64,000 nt of DNA from the NCBI GenBank assembly GCA_910578345.1, contig CAJTRA010000017.1:1-64000 (forward strand). The letters are read 5' to 3'. A model generated the notes under the pieces. That model made no database searches, was not told the DNA's origin, and saw nothing but the letters and a program-made list of their open reading frames with translations. This stretch comes from an uncultured Lachnospiraceae bacterium (lineage in GTDB: Bacteria; Bacillota; Clostridia; Lachnospirales; Lachnospiraceae). Made by a program: the position numbers and the translations under genes. Below are positions 8,851 through 17,876 of this stretch, one piece after another (positions within the stretch are counted from its first letter, which is position 1; each line of letters starts with the position of its first letter).

Positions 8851-8872
8851 TATCACAGGCTTGCCTGTGATA
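8851..8872. repeat. Short intergenic palindrome, copy A2 (perfect)
   Basis: A perfect inverted repeat, TATCACAGGC-TT-GCCTGTGATA, between the divergent glyA and lipid kinase genes. Same family as 6563-6584 and, more loosely, 17812-17839 and 24161-24179. Confidence 0.65.
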
Positions 8873-8940
8873 CTGTTTATAAAAAGTTGTAAAATCTTTG
8901 ATTTTCAACCTAACACCACAGATAAGGAACCGCAAAGTCT

Positions 8941-9897
8941 ATGTATCATATTATCATGAATCCAACTTCCAAATCCGGTAAAGGATTGTCCATATGGCAG
9001 ACGCTCAGGCCTGTCCTGGATGAGAGGGGCATTCCCTATATGCTGCATGAATCTGCCTGCCCTGGTGATGTGGAGAAACTGACGCAGCAAATCACTTCCA
9101 CGCAGCACAGGACCAATCTGATCCTTCTGGGCGGCGACGGCACCGTCAACGAGGCTCTGCAGGGCATTGCCGATTTCGATAAAGTAAGTATCGGTTATAT
9201 TCCCACCGGATCCAGCAATGATCTGGCCAGGGCGCTGAAGCTTGACCACGACCCCGTTACACTACTATCTCAGATTCTAGCAGGCACGCACGCTCATATA
9301 GTGGATCTGGGAATCCTCACTTATGAAAGCGCTTCCGAAATAACATCCCGTCTGCATCAGCGCCCTGTCCATAAGAGTCGATATTTTGTTGTGAGCAGCG
9401 GAATCGGCTTCGATGCGGCTGTCTGTGAAGAGGCTTTGTCTTCCTCTATCAAAAATACTTTAAACAAGTTTAAGCTCGGCAAATTAACTTATCTGTGCAT
9501 TGCTCTCAAGCAGCTCTTTGCCGCCAAAGCCATATCATGTGAGCTTATCCTTGACGGCGAACGGTCCATCTATGTCCCCAGACTGCTTTTTTGCACTTTT
9601 ATGAATCATGCCTATGAGGGCGGCGGCTTCTATTTCTGTCCACAGGCAGATAACAGCGATGGACTTCTTGATCTGTGTGTTGTGGGCGATCTTCCCAAGC
9701 TATTTCTTCTCTTCGCTCTGCCCACGGCTTTCTTCGGAAAACACTATATCTTTCCGAAAATCGATCATTATACCGCCTCTTCCATCCATTTAAAGACCTC
9801 GGCGCCACTGTGGGTTCATACCGACGGAGAAGTATCGACAAAATCCAGCCAAATCAGCATTTCCTGTCTGAAACGTAGAATCCGTTTCCTGGTATAG
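8941..9897 (+). CDS. Diacylglycerol/lipid kinase (DagK/YegS/BmrU family)
   Basis: A 318-residue protein of the DAG kinase catalytic superfamily. Residues 1-12 give MYHIIMNPTSKSGKG, the usual N-terminal motif. LLGGDGTVNEA (about 61-71) is the nucleotide-binding GGDGT motif, and GYIPTGSSNDLAR is the second conserved block. In Gram-positive bacteria the family phosphorylates diacylglycerol or related lipids at the inner membrane face, recycling lipid from lipoteichoic acid synthesis. ATG at 8941 is preceded by AAGGA about 12 bases upstream. The PAP2-type phosphatase following on the same strand could act on the reverse reaction. Confidence 0.9.
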   Translation: MYHIIMNPTSKSGKGLSIWQTLRPVLDERGIPYMLHESACPGDVEKLTQQITSTQHRTNLILLGGDGTVNEALQGIADFDKVSIGYIPTGSSNDLARALKLDHDPVTLLSQILAGTHAHIVDLGILTYESASEITSRLHQRPVHKSRYFVVSSGIGFDAAVCEEALSSSIKNTLNKFKLGKLTYLCIALKQLFAAKAISCELILDGERSIYVPRLLFCTFMNHAYEGGGFYFCPQADNSDGLLDLCVVGDLPKLFLLFALPTAFFGKHYIFPKIDHYTASSIHLKTSAPLWVHTDGEVSTKSSQISISCLKRRIRFLV

Positions 9898-10062
9898 TCA
9901 GCATGTTGGACACTTTTTCATGAAAAATTAAGAAATATTTATGGAAATCTTATTTTGACTTTTCACCCTAATCTGCTATGATATCTTCTATGAACTGAAT
10001 GCGTATTGTGTGCGCACTGTTCATGAGGCTGCTATTGATTAGACAAATGGGGAATTGTCATC

Positions 10063-10809
10063 ATGGAAAAATTTCGTCAAACTTATCAGAAAACATTGCG
10101 GACGTCCGCATTTCTGCAGAAATGCGAACCGCTCTTCCAGATCCTGGCCAAATACCGGCACGCGTTTCCACTGATCATTTATGGGATCATCTATCTCTCA
10201 TGGTTTGGTCATCTGGAGCGGACTGTTACAAGCCATTACCGGGTCATTCACGTAGCTTTCGACGACCACATTCCGTTTTGTGAAGTATTTGTCGTTCCCT
10301 ATCTGCTCTGGTTTGCTTATGTAGCAGTTGTGGTGATGTACTTTTTCTTCCGTAACAAAGACGATTATTTTAAGACCTGTACTTTCCTGTTTACTGGAAT
10401 GACCATCTTCCTGCTGGTATCTACACTCTGGCCTAATGGACATCATTTAAGGCCCTATATCATGCCACGGGACAATATCTTCACACAGATGGTAGCAGCG
10501 CTCTACAGGGCAGACACACCTACCAATCTATGGCCGAGCATCCACGTATATAATTCTCTTGGATGCCATATCGCTGTGATGAAGAGCCAGCAGTTAAAGA
10601 AATATAAGAGTATCCGCATCGGTTCTCTGATCCTCTGTACTTCGATCATTCTGTCTACTGTATTGATCAAGCAGCACTCTCTGTTTGATGTGATGACTGC
10701 TTTCATTATGGCCGCTGTTATGTATGGTATCGTATACCACTTCGATATCGTGCTTCATTTCTTTCGAAACACTCTGGGCCGCAGGAAACGCAAACCTAAA
10801 GTAGGCTAA
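10063..10809 (+). CDS. PAP2-superfamily membrane phosphatase
   Basis: A 248-residue protein with about five or six membrane helices. It carries the PAP2 core: a short version of the first motif (HHLRPYIMPR), the second motif WPSIHVYNS (PSxH), and the third motif KQHSLFDVMTAF (HSxxDV). The family removes phosphate from lipid phosphates or polyprenyl diphosphates. GGGGA lies about 10 bases before the ATG. It is separated from the kinase upstream by 165 bases. The last 10 residues are strongly basic. Substrate not determined. Confidence 0.85.
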   Translation: MEKFRQTYQKTLRTSAFLQKCEPLFQILAKYRHAFPLIIYGIIYLSWFGHLERTVTSHYRVIHVAFDDHIPFCEVFVVPYLLWFAYVAVVVMYFFFRNKDDYFKTCTFLFTGMTIFLLVSTLWPNGHHLRPYIMPRDNIFTQMVAALYRADTPTNLWPSIHVYNSLGCHIAVMKSQQLKKYKSIRIGSLILCTSIILSTVLIKQHSLFDVMTAFIMAAVMYGIVYHFDIVLHFFRNTLGRRKRKPKVG

Positions 10810-10818
10810 AATCAATCA

Positions 10819-10878
10819 TACCCCGCCAGTCAGAATAACGCCAGAAATCTTTCTTGCCGCATTCTGACTGGTGGGGTA
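10819..10878. terminator. Bidirectional terminator between convergent genes
   Basis: TACCCCGCCAGTCAGAAT (10819-10836) pairs with ATTCTGACTGGTGGGGTA (10861-10878), 18 bp with one G-U pair. It lies between the phosphatase and the convergent glycosyltransferase. Plus-strand readout ends CTTTATC; the U-tract is weak in both directions. Confidence 0.7.
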
Positions 10879-10900
10879 CTTTATCATAATAAACCACCTG

Positions 10901-11926
10901 TCAATTAAACTTATAAAATCTTTGACAGATCTTATAGCCTTCCACTGATATCTTCCGTCCACCCTTGCCTGGCAGATTCATCGAATTCCCCAATACGCCA
11001 TAACGCAGGCGCATATACATCCCCATATCTTTCTGCTTGATATACTGCCATAGCTCCTGTTTCTTCTCCAATGCCTCTTCTGTCCCATCCCGGATCAACA
11101 GGATAGAGGAAATAACCGTTATGATCTCCAGATAATTAAACATATAATTCCTTAATTTACGGTTAGCAGCCACCTTCATCTTGTGTTCCGCCAGATAATC
11201 AATCATGATCTTATTGACCTTGATCTGTTGATCAACTCTGGATATCATAATCTGTTCATTAACCGACTGTCCTTCTCTTCCTATATAATACCGGTAGAAA
11301 TTAACGTCCAGATAATACAGATTCTTCACAAACGGAAGCGGTTCAAACACAAAAATATTATCCACATAGAACGTATGCTCCGGCAGTTGAAGTCCACATT
11401 CTTTCAACAGCCTGGTCCGAAAAATAACAGAATGCATCAGAATATACTGTCCCTTATGAAAGTGCTTCACTTCATTCCATGTAAAAATGCGATCCTGCGG
11501 CAGGGCATGCCGATACTTCATGACTTTATGTTTCTTCTCGCCCTCTTTCTCATAGACGAAATTACTAATCAGCATATCCAGACTGGAATCTCCCGTTGTA
11601 ATGTCTCTGAGTACTTCCAGAATCCTGAAATAAGCGCTCTCCTTCACCCAATCGTCGCTGTCAACTACTTTAAAATATAAACCCGTGGCTTGTTTCAATC
11701 CGGCATTGACCGCCGAACCATGACCGCCGTTCTCTTTATGGATCGCTTTGACAATCGACGGATATCTTGCCGCATACCCATCTGCAATGGCTCCTGTCTC
11801 ATCTGTGGAACCATCATCGACGATCAAAATCTCTACATCTTCCCCGCCCACAAGCAAGGATTCAATACACTTGCGCATATAGGCTTCTGAATTATAGCTC
11901 GGTATCGCAACTGATAATAATTTCAT
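10901..11926 (-). CDS. Family 2 glycosyltransferase
   Basis: A 341-residue GT-A fold enzyme. Residues 1-13 (MKLLSVAIPSYNS) and ILIVDDGSTDETG give the nucleotide-sugar pocket; VVDSDDW is the DxD metal motif; ENGGHGSAVNAG is typical for this subgroup. There is no multi-span C-terminal region, so it is probably a soluble or membrane-associated transferase acting on a lipid-linked or cell-surface acceptor. ATG at 11926 has GAGGA directly upstream. No other envelope-glycan gene adjoins it, so the donor and acceptor cannot be inferred. Confidence 0.9.
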   Translation of the reverse strand: MKLLSVAIPSYNSEAYMRKCIESLLVGGEDVEILIVDDGSTDETGAIADGYAARYPSIVKAIHKENGGHGSAVNAGLKQATGLYFKVVDSDDWVKESAYFRILEVLRDITTGDSSLDMLISNFVYEKEGEKKHKVMKYRHALPQDRIFTWNEVKHFHKGQYILMHSVIFRTRLLKECGLQLPEHTFYVDNIFVFEPLPFVKNLYYLDVNFYRYYIGREGQSVNEQIMISRVDQQIKVNKIMIDYLAEHKMKVAANRKLRNYMFNYLEIITVISSILLIRDGTEEALEKKQELWQYIKQKDMGMYMRLRYGVLGNSMNLPGKGGRKISVEGYKICQRFYKFN

Positions 11927-12026
11927 TCCTCTGTCCCCTTATTACACTGTTTTATTTTCTGGTATTTCAAATCCGAACCGCTGTATGGGATTCCCTTATA
12001 TCCTAGGATACCCATTTAAATCTGTC

Positions 12027-13793
12027 TTAGACACCCCGCTTCATCTCCATATGATCCGCATAGGCCGCAAAGGCCGACGGAATCGGATATCTGTTCTTCG
12101 TCTCCGCCGGATCAATAAAAATATATTGCTGTCCGTCAGCTTGTTCTCCGGCCGGATTCCCCATCTTCACCAATTCATCTACACGGATTTGATAACCGAT
12201 CATATGCCATTCCTTATGGGTAAAGATATGTTTCGATGGTTCCAGTCTCTGTATACGGAGTACCGCCATGCCAGACTGCTTCAAATAGGAGAGCACTTCC
12301 TCCTCGCTCCTATGTCCCTCCATCATCGGGAACTCATACATCCCTGCGAGCAGCCCCTTCTTTGCCCTCTTATGAATCGCTACACAATGTTCATCCAGAA
12401 TGACTAACACTGTCTTCTTCTCGATCGACCGCGGCTTCTTCGGCTTCTTCCTGGGATATTCTGAAATACGCCCCTGTATTCGCGCCTGACATAATCCCGA
12501 CCACGGACATGCCTCACATTTCGGCGCTCCATTCGGAATACACACCATCGCGCCCAATTCCATCAATGCCTGGTTGAAATCACCCGGCCGGTCCCACGGT
12601 ATAACGCCTCTCAGCTCTTCTTCAATCGATCTCTTAACGCCTGCATCCAGAATATCCCGGTCATCCATCCGCAGTCTGGCCAGAATTCTCAACACATTGC
12701 CATCCACTGCCGGAACCGCTCTCTGAAAAGCAATCGAAGCGATCGCGCCTGCGGTATAACTCCCAATCCCGGCAAGTTTGACCAGCTGCTCATACTCCGA
12801 CGGCATCTCACCGCCATATTCTGTCATAATCTGTATGGCCGCCTTCTTCAGATTCCTTGCCCGATTGTAATACCCCAGCCCTTCCCACAACTTCAGGAGC
12901 TGTTCTTCCTCCACTACGGCAAGGCTCTCTATATCTGAAAGATACCGAAGGAACCGGTCGTAATAGGGCTTCACTGCTTCCACTCTCGTCTGCTGCAGCA
13001 TAATCTCTGACAGCCAGACATGATACGGCGTAGGTTCCTCACGCCATGGAAGGATCCTCCTCCCAGCATCATACCAGGCAAGCAACGGCTTTGCGATCAG
13101 ATCCAGACTGTCCAATATAACCGGTACTTCCTTATTTAAGGCAAGGCTGTCCTTCTCTACCAGACAATCGTAGGCGAGTAAATGCACTCCTGCGCTTCTC
13201 GCTTTCTTTAATGCTTCCCCGAAAGCCGGCTGTGTCTTCCAGTTCGGCTCCACATGTGCAATATCTTTCATCTGAACAACAAAAATCAGATATGCTTCAT
13301 ATCCCTGCATATGCGCTTCCATCAGTTCTTCTACATGTTTCACCGCTCGTTCAGAAGGTGCGTCTGGAAATGCCGCTATATTATCCTTCTCCAGTGTAAC
13401 CCCCTTGACCTCTATGAATGCTCTGCATCCCGTCTTACTCTCCACATAGAAATCGAAACGGGAATTCCCGAAAGTAGTCTCCGGCCGGACCAGGCTTACA
13501 TCCTGATATAATCCTCCTGACGTCAGCCACTCACCCACCACCTTATTCGGCGCATTCGAATCCATGTTGATCAGCCTACCTTCCTTATCTACCGCTACAA
13601 GATCATACGCCGTAGATCGATTCCGGTTATCACTCCGCTCCAGATATACCTGTGCTCTATCACGCAGCAATTCCCGGCATCTTCCGGTATTCTTGACATG
13701 TACTTTCTCTCTCATGCCTCCAATATCCACATAAGCGATAAAACGGTTCGGTCTCTCTATAAAATTTGCCGTAATGATCTCATGATATCTCAT
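12027..13793 (-). CDS. SfsA-MutY fusion: putative nuclease domain joined to A/G-specific adenine glycosylase
   Basis: One continuous 588-residue frame. Residues 1-235 are a full SfsA domain, beginning MRYHEIITANF, with SRFDFYVES and IEVKGVTL (Glu128/Lys130 of a nuclease-like core). Residues 240-588 are a full MutY: Glu263 in SEIMLQQT, helix-hairpin-helix LAGIGSYTAGA, catalytic Asp364 in VDGNV, four iron-sulfur cysteines (418, 426, 429, 435) and a C-terminal NUDIX-like 8-oxoG recognition domain with FTHKEWH (524-530). MutY removes adenine opposite 8-oxoguanine. The ATG at 13793 lies one base past the stop of the nucleotidase gene; an in-frame GTG at 13829 overlaps that gene and is less likely. 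Third gene of an operon with LexA-like boxes. Confidence 0.93.
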   Translation of the reverse strand: MRYHEIITANFIERPNRFIAYVDIGGMREKVHVKNTGRCRELLRDRAQVYLERSDNRNRSTAYDLVAVDKEGRLINMDSNAPNKVVGEWLTSGGLYQDVSLVRPETTFGNSRFDFYVESKTGCRAFIEVKGVTLEKDNIAAFPDAPSERAVKHVEELMEAHMQGYEAYLIFVVQMKDIAHVEPNWKTQPAFGEALKKARSAGVHLLAYDCLVEKDSLALNKEVPVILDSLDLIAKPLLAWYDAGRRILPWREEPTPYHVWLSEIMLQQTRVEAVKPYYDRFLRYLSDIESLAVVEEEQLLKLWEGLGYYNRARNLKKAAIQIMTEYGGEMPSEYEQLVKLAGIGSYTAGAIASIAFQRAVPAVDGNVLRILARLRMDDRDILDAGVKRSIEEELRGVIPWDRPGDFNQALMELGAMVCIPNGAPKCEACPWSGLCQARIQGRISEYPRKKPKKPRSIEKKTVLVILDEHCVAIHKRAKKGLLAGMYEFPMMEGHRSEEEVLSYLKQSGMAVLRIQRLEPSKHIFTHKEWHMIGYQIRVDELVKMGNPAGEQADGQQYIFIDPAETKNRYPIPSAFAAYADHMEMKRGV

Positions 13794-13794
13794 G

Positions 13795-14739
13795 TCAACT
13801 GCTGTCTGACTCCTCTTCTGCCTCGTCACAGGGAACCTTCTTCCTGTATGGCACTCTGGCGGCAGGCACTACTTCTGATGCCGGAACCGTATGTACCGAC
13901 TGATCGTCGAAGAAAATATGCGCTCCGAATGCAAGCAGTACTTCTTTCTTGCTGACTCCTCCAAGGAAAAATACTTCATCGATACGCACATTCCATGCGC
14001 GAAGGGTACGGATCACCCTCTCATGCGTCGGCGCACACCTGGATGTCACAAGCGCAGTTCTGATCGGTGCTTCCTCTGCAGCGCAATCTTTCTGTAACTC
14101 AGACAGCATCGTGAGGAATTTCGCAAAAGGACCTGCCTTTAACGGATGATTGGCATTGCGCCTCTCGTTCTCCTCGAAAGCCTCCAAGCCCTGTTCCTTA
14201 AAGATTTGTTCTGAATCATCCGAGAATAATACTGCATCGCCGTCAAAGGCAATCCGAATCTGCCTGATCTGGTGATCACAGTCGTAAGTGCGCAGCCCTT
14301 CTGTGCAGATGATACCCGCCGCTATATTAGAATCGATAGCGCTCTGTACATCATCTTCATATGCCGACAGAAACAGATCCGTCTTAAAAGCTGACAGATA
14401 CGGCGCCAGAGAAGCGCCGCTGGCAAGAACGGCTCTGGTGATGCCCAGGCCGTAATGCTCTATCGCATTAAACACGCGCAGAGAGGAATCCGGACTGTTC
14501 CTGGACATGATAATCACTTCCACACTGCCTTCCCTACCTGGCAGATGGTTCAGGTCAAGAAGCGCCTTGACTAATGGAAATCCCGGTCCAGGCTGCAGTA
14601 TTTCATTCTCATGCTCAATCTGATACCTACAGTATGCCTCCACGCCGTCCGCTTCAAATATGGTATTCTCATACGTCAGGTCAAACAACGCCCTGGATGA
14701 TACACCTACCACCAGTTTATTCTCTAGATCATATGCCAT
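13795..14739 (-). CDS. 5'-nucleotidase (cytosolic NT5C1-like family)
   Basis: A 314-residue protein matching the bacterial 5'-nucleotidase family related to eukaryotic cN-I. Recognisable blocks are LVVGVSSRALFDL at the N terminus, VIIMSRNSPDSS, RIAFDGDAVLFSDDSE and the C-terminal HIFFDDQ. The family dephosphorylates nucleoside monophosphates, including AMP or dNMP. GGGAGG lies 6 bases before the ATG. Its stop is one base before the SfsA-MutY start (TGACATG), so the two are translationally linked. The C-terminal tail is acidic. Confidence 0.88.
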   Translation of the reverse strand: MAYDLENKLVVGVSSRALFDLTYENTIFEADGVEAYCRYQIEHENEILQPGPGFPLVKALLDLNHLPGREGSVEVIIMSRNSPDSSLRVFNAIEHYGLGITRAVLASGASLAPYLSAFKTDLFLSAYEDDVQSAIDSNIAAGIICTEGLRTYDCDHQIRQIRIAFDGDAVLFSDDSEQIFKEQGLEAFEENERRNANHPLKAGPFAKFLTMLSELQKDCAAEEAPIRTALVTSRCAPTHERVIRTLRAWNVRIDEVFFLGGVSKKEVLLAFGAHIFFDDQSVHTVPASEVVPAARVPYRKKVPCDEAEEESDSS

Positions 14740-14816
14740 AATTTACCTCCCGGTCTGGATCAAACACTTCTTCTAGTACTCCTTACCTGATCCCCCGGAA
14801 GATATCATCCAAAATA

Positions 14817-15371
14817 TTACCGCAGTCTGTTACATTCGTATTTCTCAAATGTCAGCAGACAATTCCTGAATTCCTCATAGCGTTCTTCCACATCGCCTTC
14901 CTTGATCTCCAGATCGACAGCCACAGCCATCGTATTGATCATCTCATCCGTGATCCTGTGCCGAAGCGCCGCCAGAATATTGAGTCTCTGCTCATACGTA
15001 TCTGCTTCCAGAAATTCCATCACCAGTGGATCAATATTATATTGTTCTTCTGATCCGGCTGTCTGCTCCTCCCGCAGAGATGAGATTTGTTCTGACACTT
15101 CCGCTGGTTCCGCCTCCTGCGGCGAAGACTCTAACTCCATATCCTGCAGCAGTTCAAAACGATATTTCTGTGCAGCATTCGGATATTTCGCAGAATCCAC
15201 CTCTTCCATAAACATGGCAAGCGGTCTGACATAAATTTGAAAAGTATCATACATAGCCTGATAGACTACCATCATCTCTCCCGTCTCACTGTGCCTTGCA
15301 AGACAGCGGATCTGATAAATATTACCTTTAAAATGTCTGTACATTTCCTGTGGTTTGGGATTCGTTCTCAT
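14817..15371 (-). CDS. DUF1653 domain protein
   Basis: A 184-residue protein. Residues about 10-66 are a DUF1653 domain: YRHFKGNIYQIRCLARHSET..VVYQAMY..YVRPLAMFMEEV. The rest is acidic and probably helical. The function of DUF1653 is unknown; it is a small beta-rich domain. The ATG at 15371 is preferred because GGAG lies 6 bases upstream; a TTG four codons earlier overlaps that site. It is first in the operon with the nucleotidase and SfsA-MutY, 150 nt from a promoter with two LexA-like boxes, suggesting a link to nucleotide damage or repair. Confidence 0.8.
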   Translation of the reverse strand: MRTNPKPQEMYRHFKGNIYQIRCLARHSETGEMMVVYQAMYDTFQIYVRPLAMFMEEVDSAKYPNAAQKYRFELLQDMELESSPQEAEPAEVSEQISSLREEQTAGSEEQYNIDPLVMEFLEADTYEQRLNILAALRHRITDEMINTMAVAVDLEIKEGDVEERYEEFRNCLLTFEKYECNRLR

Positions 15372-15507
15372 ATTCTGCTCCAATCTATCTAAATAGAAAA
15401 GCTATTCCAGAAATGTTCGAAAATTCCTTCTCTGTAAATACTGCTTTCATCTAGTATAATCCCAAATCATGAAAAAGTCATTCTTAAAGTTTATAGATTT
15501 CTTAGAG

Positions 15508-15521
15508 AGAACATTTGTTCT
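15508..15521. promoter_or_regulatory. LexA/DinR-like box 2
   Basis: AGAACATTTGTTCT, a perfect GAAC-N4-GTTC dyad as in the Firmicute SOS box (consensus CGAAC-N4-GTTCG). It lies just downstream of the predicted start point of the DUF1653 operon promoter. Confidence 0.65.
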
Positions 15522-15530
15522 GTGTATTTA

Positions 15531-15559
15531 ATGATAGAACATATATTCGAATTTGTCAA
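15531..15559 (-). promoter_or_regulatory. Promoter of the DUF1653-nucleotidase-SfsA/MutY operon, overlapping LexA-like box 1
   Basis: Minus-strand -35 TTGACA (15559-15554), exactly 17-base spacer, -10 TATCAT (15536-15531). The spacer contains GAATATATGTTC (15548-15537), a GAAC-N4-GTTC dyad with one mismatch. Together with box 2 this gives two LexA-like sites bracketing the promoter, a classic repression layout. Confidence 0.7.
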
Positions 15560-15642
15560 TAGCAGACAGACCGGATCCGAAAATATAAACAGGCATTCTA
15601 AATCCTTTCGCTCATAGCAAAAGGGTAAAAACCCTGTCTTAC

Positions 15643-16002
15643 CTACAAGTCATATTGAAAGACGCAGGCATCTCTTCCAAATTCTTTCTGCGTTAATGCC
15701 TCTCGAAGAAACAACTTATCCGCCACAGACATCCCTTCTATTCTTCTGTGATGGATCTGTATCTTATATTCCCTGCTGCCATCTTCATAAGTCACTCTGG
15801 TCATCATCACACCACAGTCGGCAAATCCCTGTTCCTGCAGATATGCTTTCATATTCGCCACATATTCCTTCTCTAATCCCAGATAGTAGATGTTCTCCTG
15901 TGCGCGCTGCGGATTCCCCTTGCTCATCACAGTTCCTTTCACACAGAAAATAATGATCAGTATCAATAAAATGGTAGCTATTCCAAATCTTCTTCCCGAC
16001 AT
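15643..16002 (-). CDS. Uncharacterised single-span membrane or secreted protein
   Basis: A 119-residue protein starting MSGRRFG with AGGAAGG 5 bases before the ATG; the frame stays open upstream but without a ribosome site. Residues about 8-27 form one hydrophobic helix, an uncleaved signal anchor or signal peptide with no lipobox. The remainder (about 90 residues) is mixed alpha/beta with YEDGSREYKIQIHHRRI. No family recognised. It is followed by 80 bases and then the start region of the DUF1653 operon, so it may be a separate unit. Confidence 0.7.
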   Translation of the reverse strand: MSGRRFGIATILLILIIIFCVKGTVMSKGNPQRAQENIYYLGLEKEYVANMKAYLQEQGFADCGVMMTRVTYEDGSREYKIQIHHRRIEGMSVADKLFLREALTQKEFGRDACVFQYDL

Positions 16003-16190
16003 AAGCACCTTCCTCTCCTGTTCCCCTATCCTCCAAAATGCGACAGCAGGCTCTCCAAAAACCTTGACTGCAAAGACGAGCAAAGTTTATTTATAAGATT
16101 TACCTGCGGCAGACTCGATTAAGCGAAGAAACTTCTTACAACACAAAATAGCACAGGATATGTCCCAATAAACGGACTCACACAAAAAAA

Positions 16191-16245
16191 CTCAAAAAAG
16201 CTGCCGCAGATCGACATCCAGACCGTCGTCCTTGCAGCAGCTTTT
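16191..16245 (-). terminator. Terminator after the GH3-GH29 operon
   Basis: Minus-strand AAAGCTGCTGC pairs with GCGGCAGCTTTTTT across a roughly 25-base loop region and ends in a U-run, 75 bases beyond the alpha-fucosidase stop. The 319-base gap 16003-16321 contains nothing else clear beyond the leader of the next gene. Confidence 0.75.
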
Positions 16246-16321
16246 TCTGAGCAATAGCTTCCATAATGATATTGATAATCGCTTATTTCTATAAACAGGG
16301 TGTCAGGGCACGCCTTATCTC

Positions 16322-17794
16322 CTACTCTACCGTAACGCGAAATACTACCGGCTTATCACTCTTTACCGGAGTTGTAATCTGCAGTCCCTCTTCTTCCCGC
16401 ACCCATACCGGCGCCTGTTCTTCTCCTAAAACCTCCACTTTCTTGATGATCCCGCTGAAGTTCGCTACTCTCGATGCATCCCGTATGCCCAAAGACCGCA
16501 CACAATATTTAGCCGTCTCACTGCATTTGAGCGCCGTAACATAGAGCTTTCCTCCTCTGGTCGTAAAGCGGAAGTCCTGGCTTGTAAAATTCTTCTTAAT
16601 GCCGTCCGAGAATTGTCCTTCCACGATCTGGGTCGGACCTTCCCCATAGATCCTCCATGTCTTTGATCCATAAATGGCCTCTCCGTTCACTGCAAGCCAT
16701 TCGCCGATCTCCATAAGAACCCTGGTTTCCTCTTCTGAGATCGTTCCGTCCGCCTTAGGACCCACATTCAGAAGCAGACGTCCATTTTTACTCACAATGT
16801 CCACCAGATCACACAGGATCTCATTCACCGGACGGTAAATATTATTCTCTGTATACCCCCAGGAGTTCAGAGCGATCGCCGTATCCGTCTGCCAACTATA
16901 CTGCTTCATATCCGCAAACTGTCCCCGTTCCACGTCGGGAACCGCTGTCCCAAACAGATAGGCATCATGCTTATAGTTGATCACAACTTGTTCTCCCCAC
17001 TGCATCGCCTTGTTATAATAGTAGGCCGCCAGCTTCTTGATATACGGTCTGGCGCTGGCGTGGTGGATCCACCAGTCAAAGTAGAGAATCTTCGGCCGGT
17101 ACGCATCAATGAGCTCACATGTTCTGACCAGCCAATCCGACAGAAATTCTTCGGTCGGGAACGGTTTACTGAAGATATCATTGTGGTCTGCTTCCGGCAT
17201 TGACGGCCAGTAAAGATCTCCCCGCTCCAGAGGCTCCTTGATATCACTGTCAAATTCCCTGCCATGCCCCAGGAAAAACCAGTGCTCGATCCGATGAGAC
17301 GAGGCTCCCAGAGTAAGGCCCTTCCTCGCAAATACCTCGCCAAGCTCTCCAAGCACATCTCTCTTTGGTCCCTTTTCCCATGCATTCCATGCAGAGATCT
17401 TGCTTTTATACATCTGGAACCCGTCATGATGCTCCGCTACGGGAACCACATATTCTGCTCCTGCTTTCTCAAATAACTGAGCCCACGCTTCCGGGTCAAA
17501 CTTTTCCGCCTTAAAAAGCGGCACGAAATCCTTGTAGCCAAAATCTTTGTGCGGACCATATGTCTCGATGTGATGCTGATATTCTTTCTCTCCCTGTATA
17601 TACATATTCCTCGGATACCATTCACTACCGAACGCCGGGACGCTGAACACGCCCCAGTGAATGAAAATACCGAATTTCTTCTTCTCATACCAGTCAGGAA
17701 CCCGATATTCCGACAACGATTCCCAGTTGTCCTGGTAAGGCCCCTCCTGTATCACCTTTTCGATCTCACTCAGATATGGTTTCATGTCATACAT
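16322..17794 (-). CDS. GH29 alpha-L-fucosidase
   Basis: A 490-residue glycoside hydrolase of family 29. The (beta/alpha)8 domain shows KFGIFIHWGVFSVPAF near residue 40, AEHHDGF (121-126) and ILYFDWWIHH, in which Asp240 corresponds to the catalytic nucleophile. A C-terminal beta domain follows from about residue 390. No signal peptide is present, so it likely acts on imported fucosylated oligosaccharides in the cytoplasm. GGGAGGG lies about 9 bases before the ATG. It follows the GH3 gene by 82 bases and ends at a terminator. With L-fucose isomerase at 52.8 kb it supports fucose release and use. Confidence 0.93.
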   Translation of the reverse strand: MYDMKPYLSEIEKVIQEGPYQDNWESLSEYRVPDWYEKKKFGIFIHWGVFSVPAFGSEWYPRNMYIQGEKEYQHHIETYGPHKDFGYKDFVPLFKAEKFDPEAWAQLFEKAGAEYVVPVAEHHDGFQMYKSKISAWNAWEKGPKRDVLGELGEVFARKGLTLGASSHRIEHWFFLGHGREFDSDIKEPLERGDLYWPSMPEADHNDIFSKPFPTEEFLSDWLVRTCELIDAYRPKILYFDWWIHHASARPYIKKLAAYYYNKAMQWGEQVVINYKHDAYLFGTAVPDVERGQFADMKQYSWQTDTAIALNSWGYTENNIYRPVNEILCDLVDIVSKNGRLLLNVGPKADGTISEEETRVLMEIGEWLAVNGEAIYGSKTWRIYGEGPTQIVEGQFSDGIKKNFTSQDFRFTTRGGKLYVTALKCSETAKYCVRSLGIRDASRVANFSGIIKKVEVLGEEQAPVWVREEEGLQITTPVKSDKPVVFRVTVE

Positions 17795-17811
17795 GTTTTA
17801 TACCCTCCCCA

Positions 17812-17839
17812 CATATCACAAGCCATACTTGCGACACTG
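17812..17839. repeat. Short intergenic palindrome, degenerate copy A3
   Basis: CATATCACAAGCC-ATACTTGCGACACTG in the 82-base gap between the GH3 and GH29 genes. It keeps the left half of the A-type palindrome and the trailing CTG, but the right arm has diverged. Confidence 0.4.
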
Positions 17840-17876
17840 CACAACAAATAGCACCTGTTACCTTCTCATATAGCCG

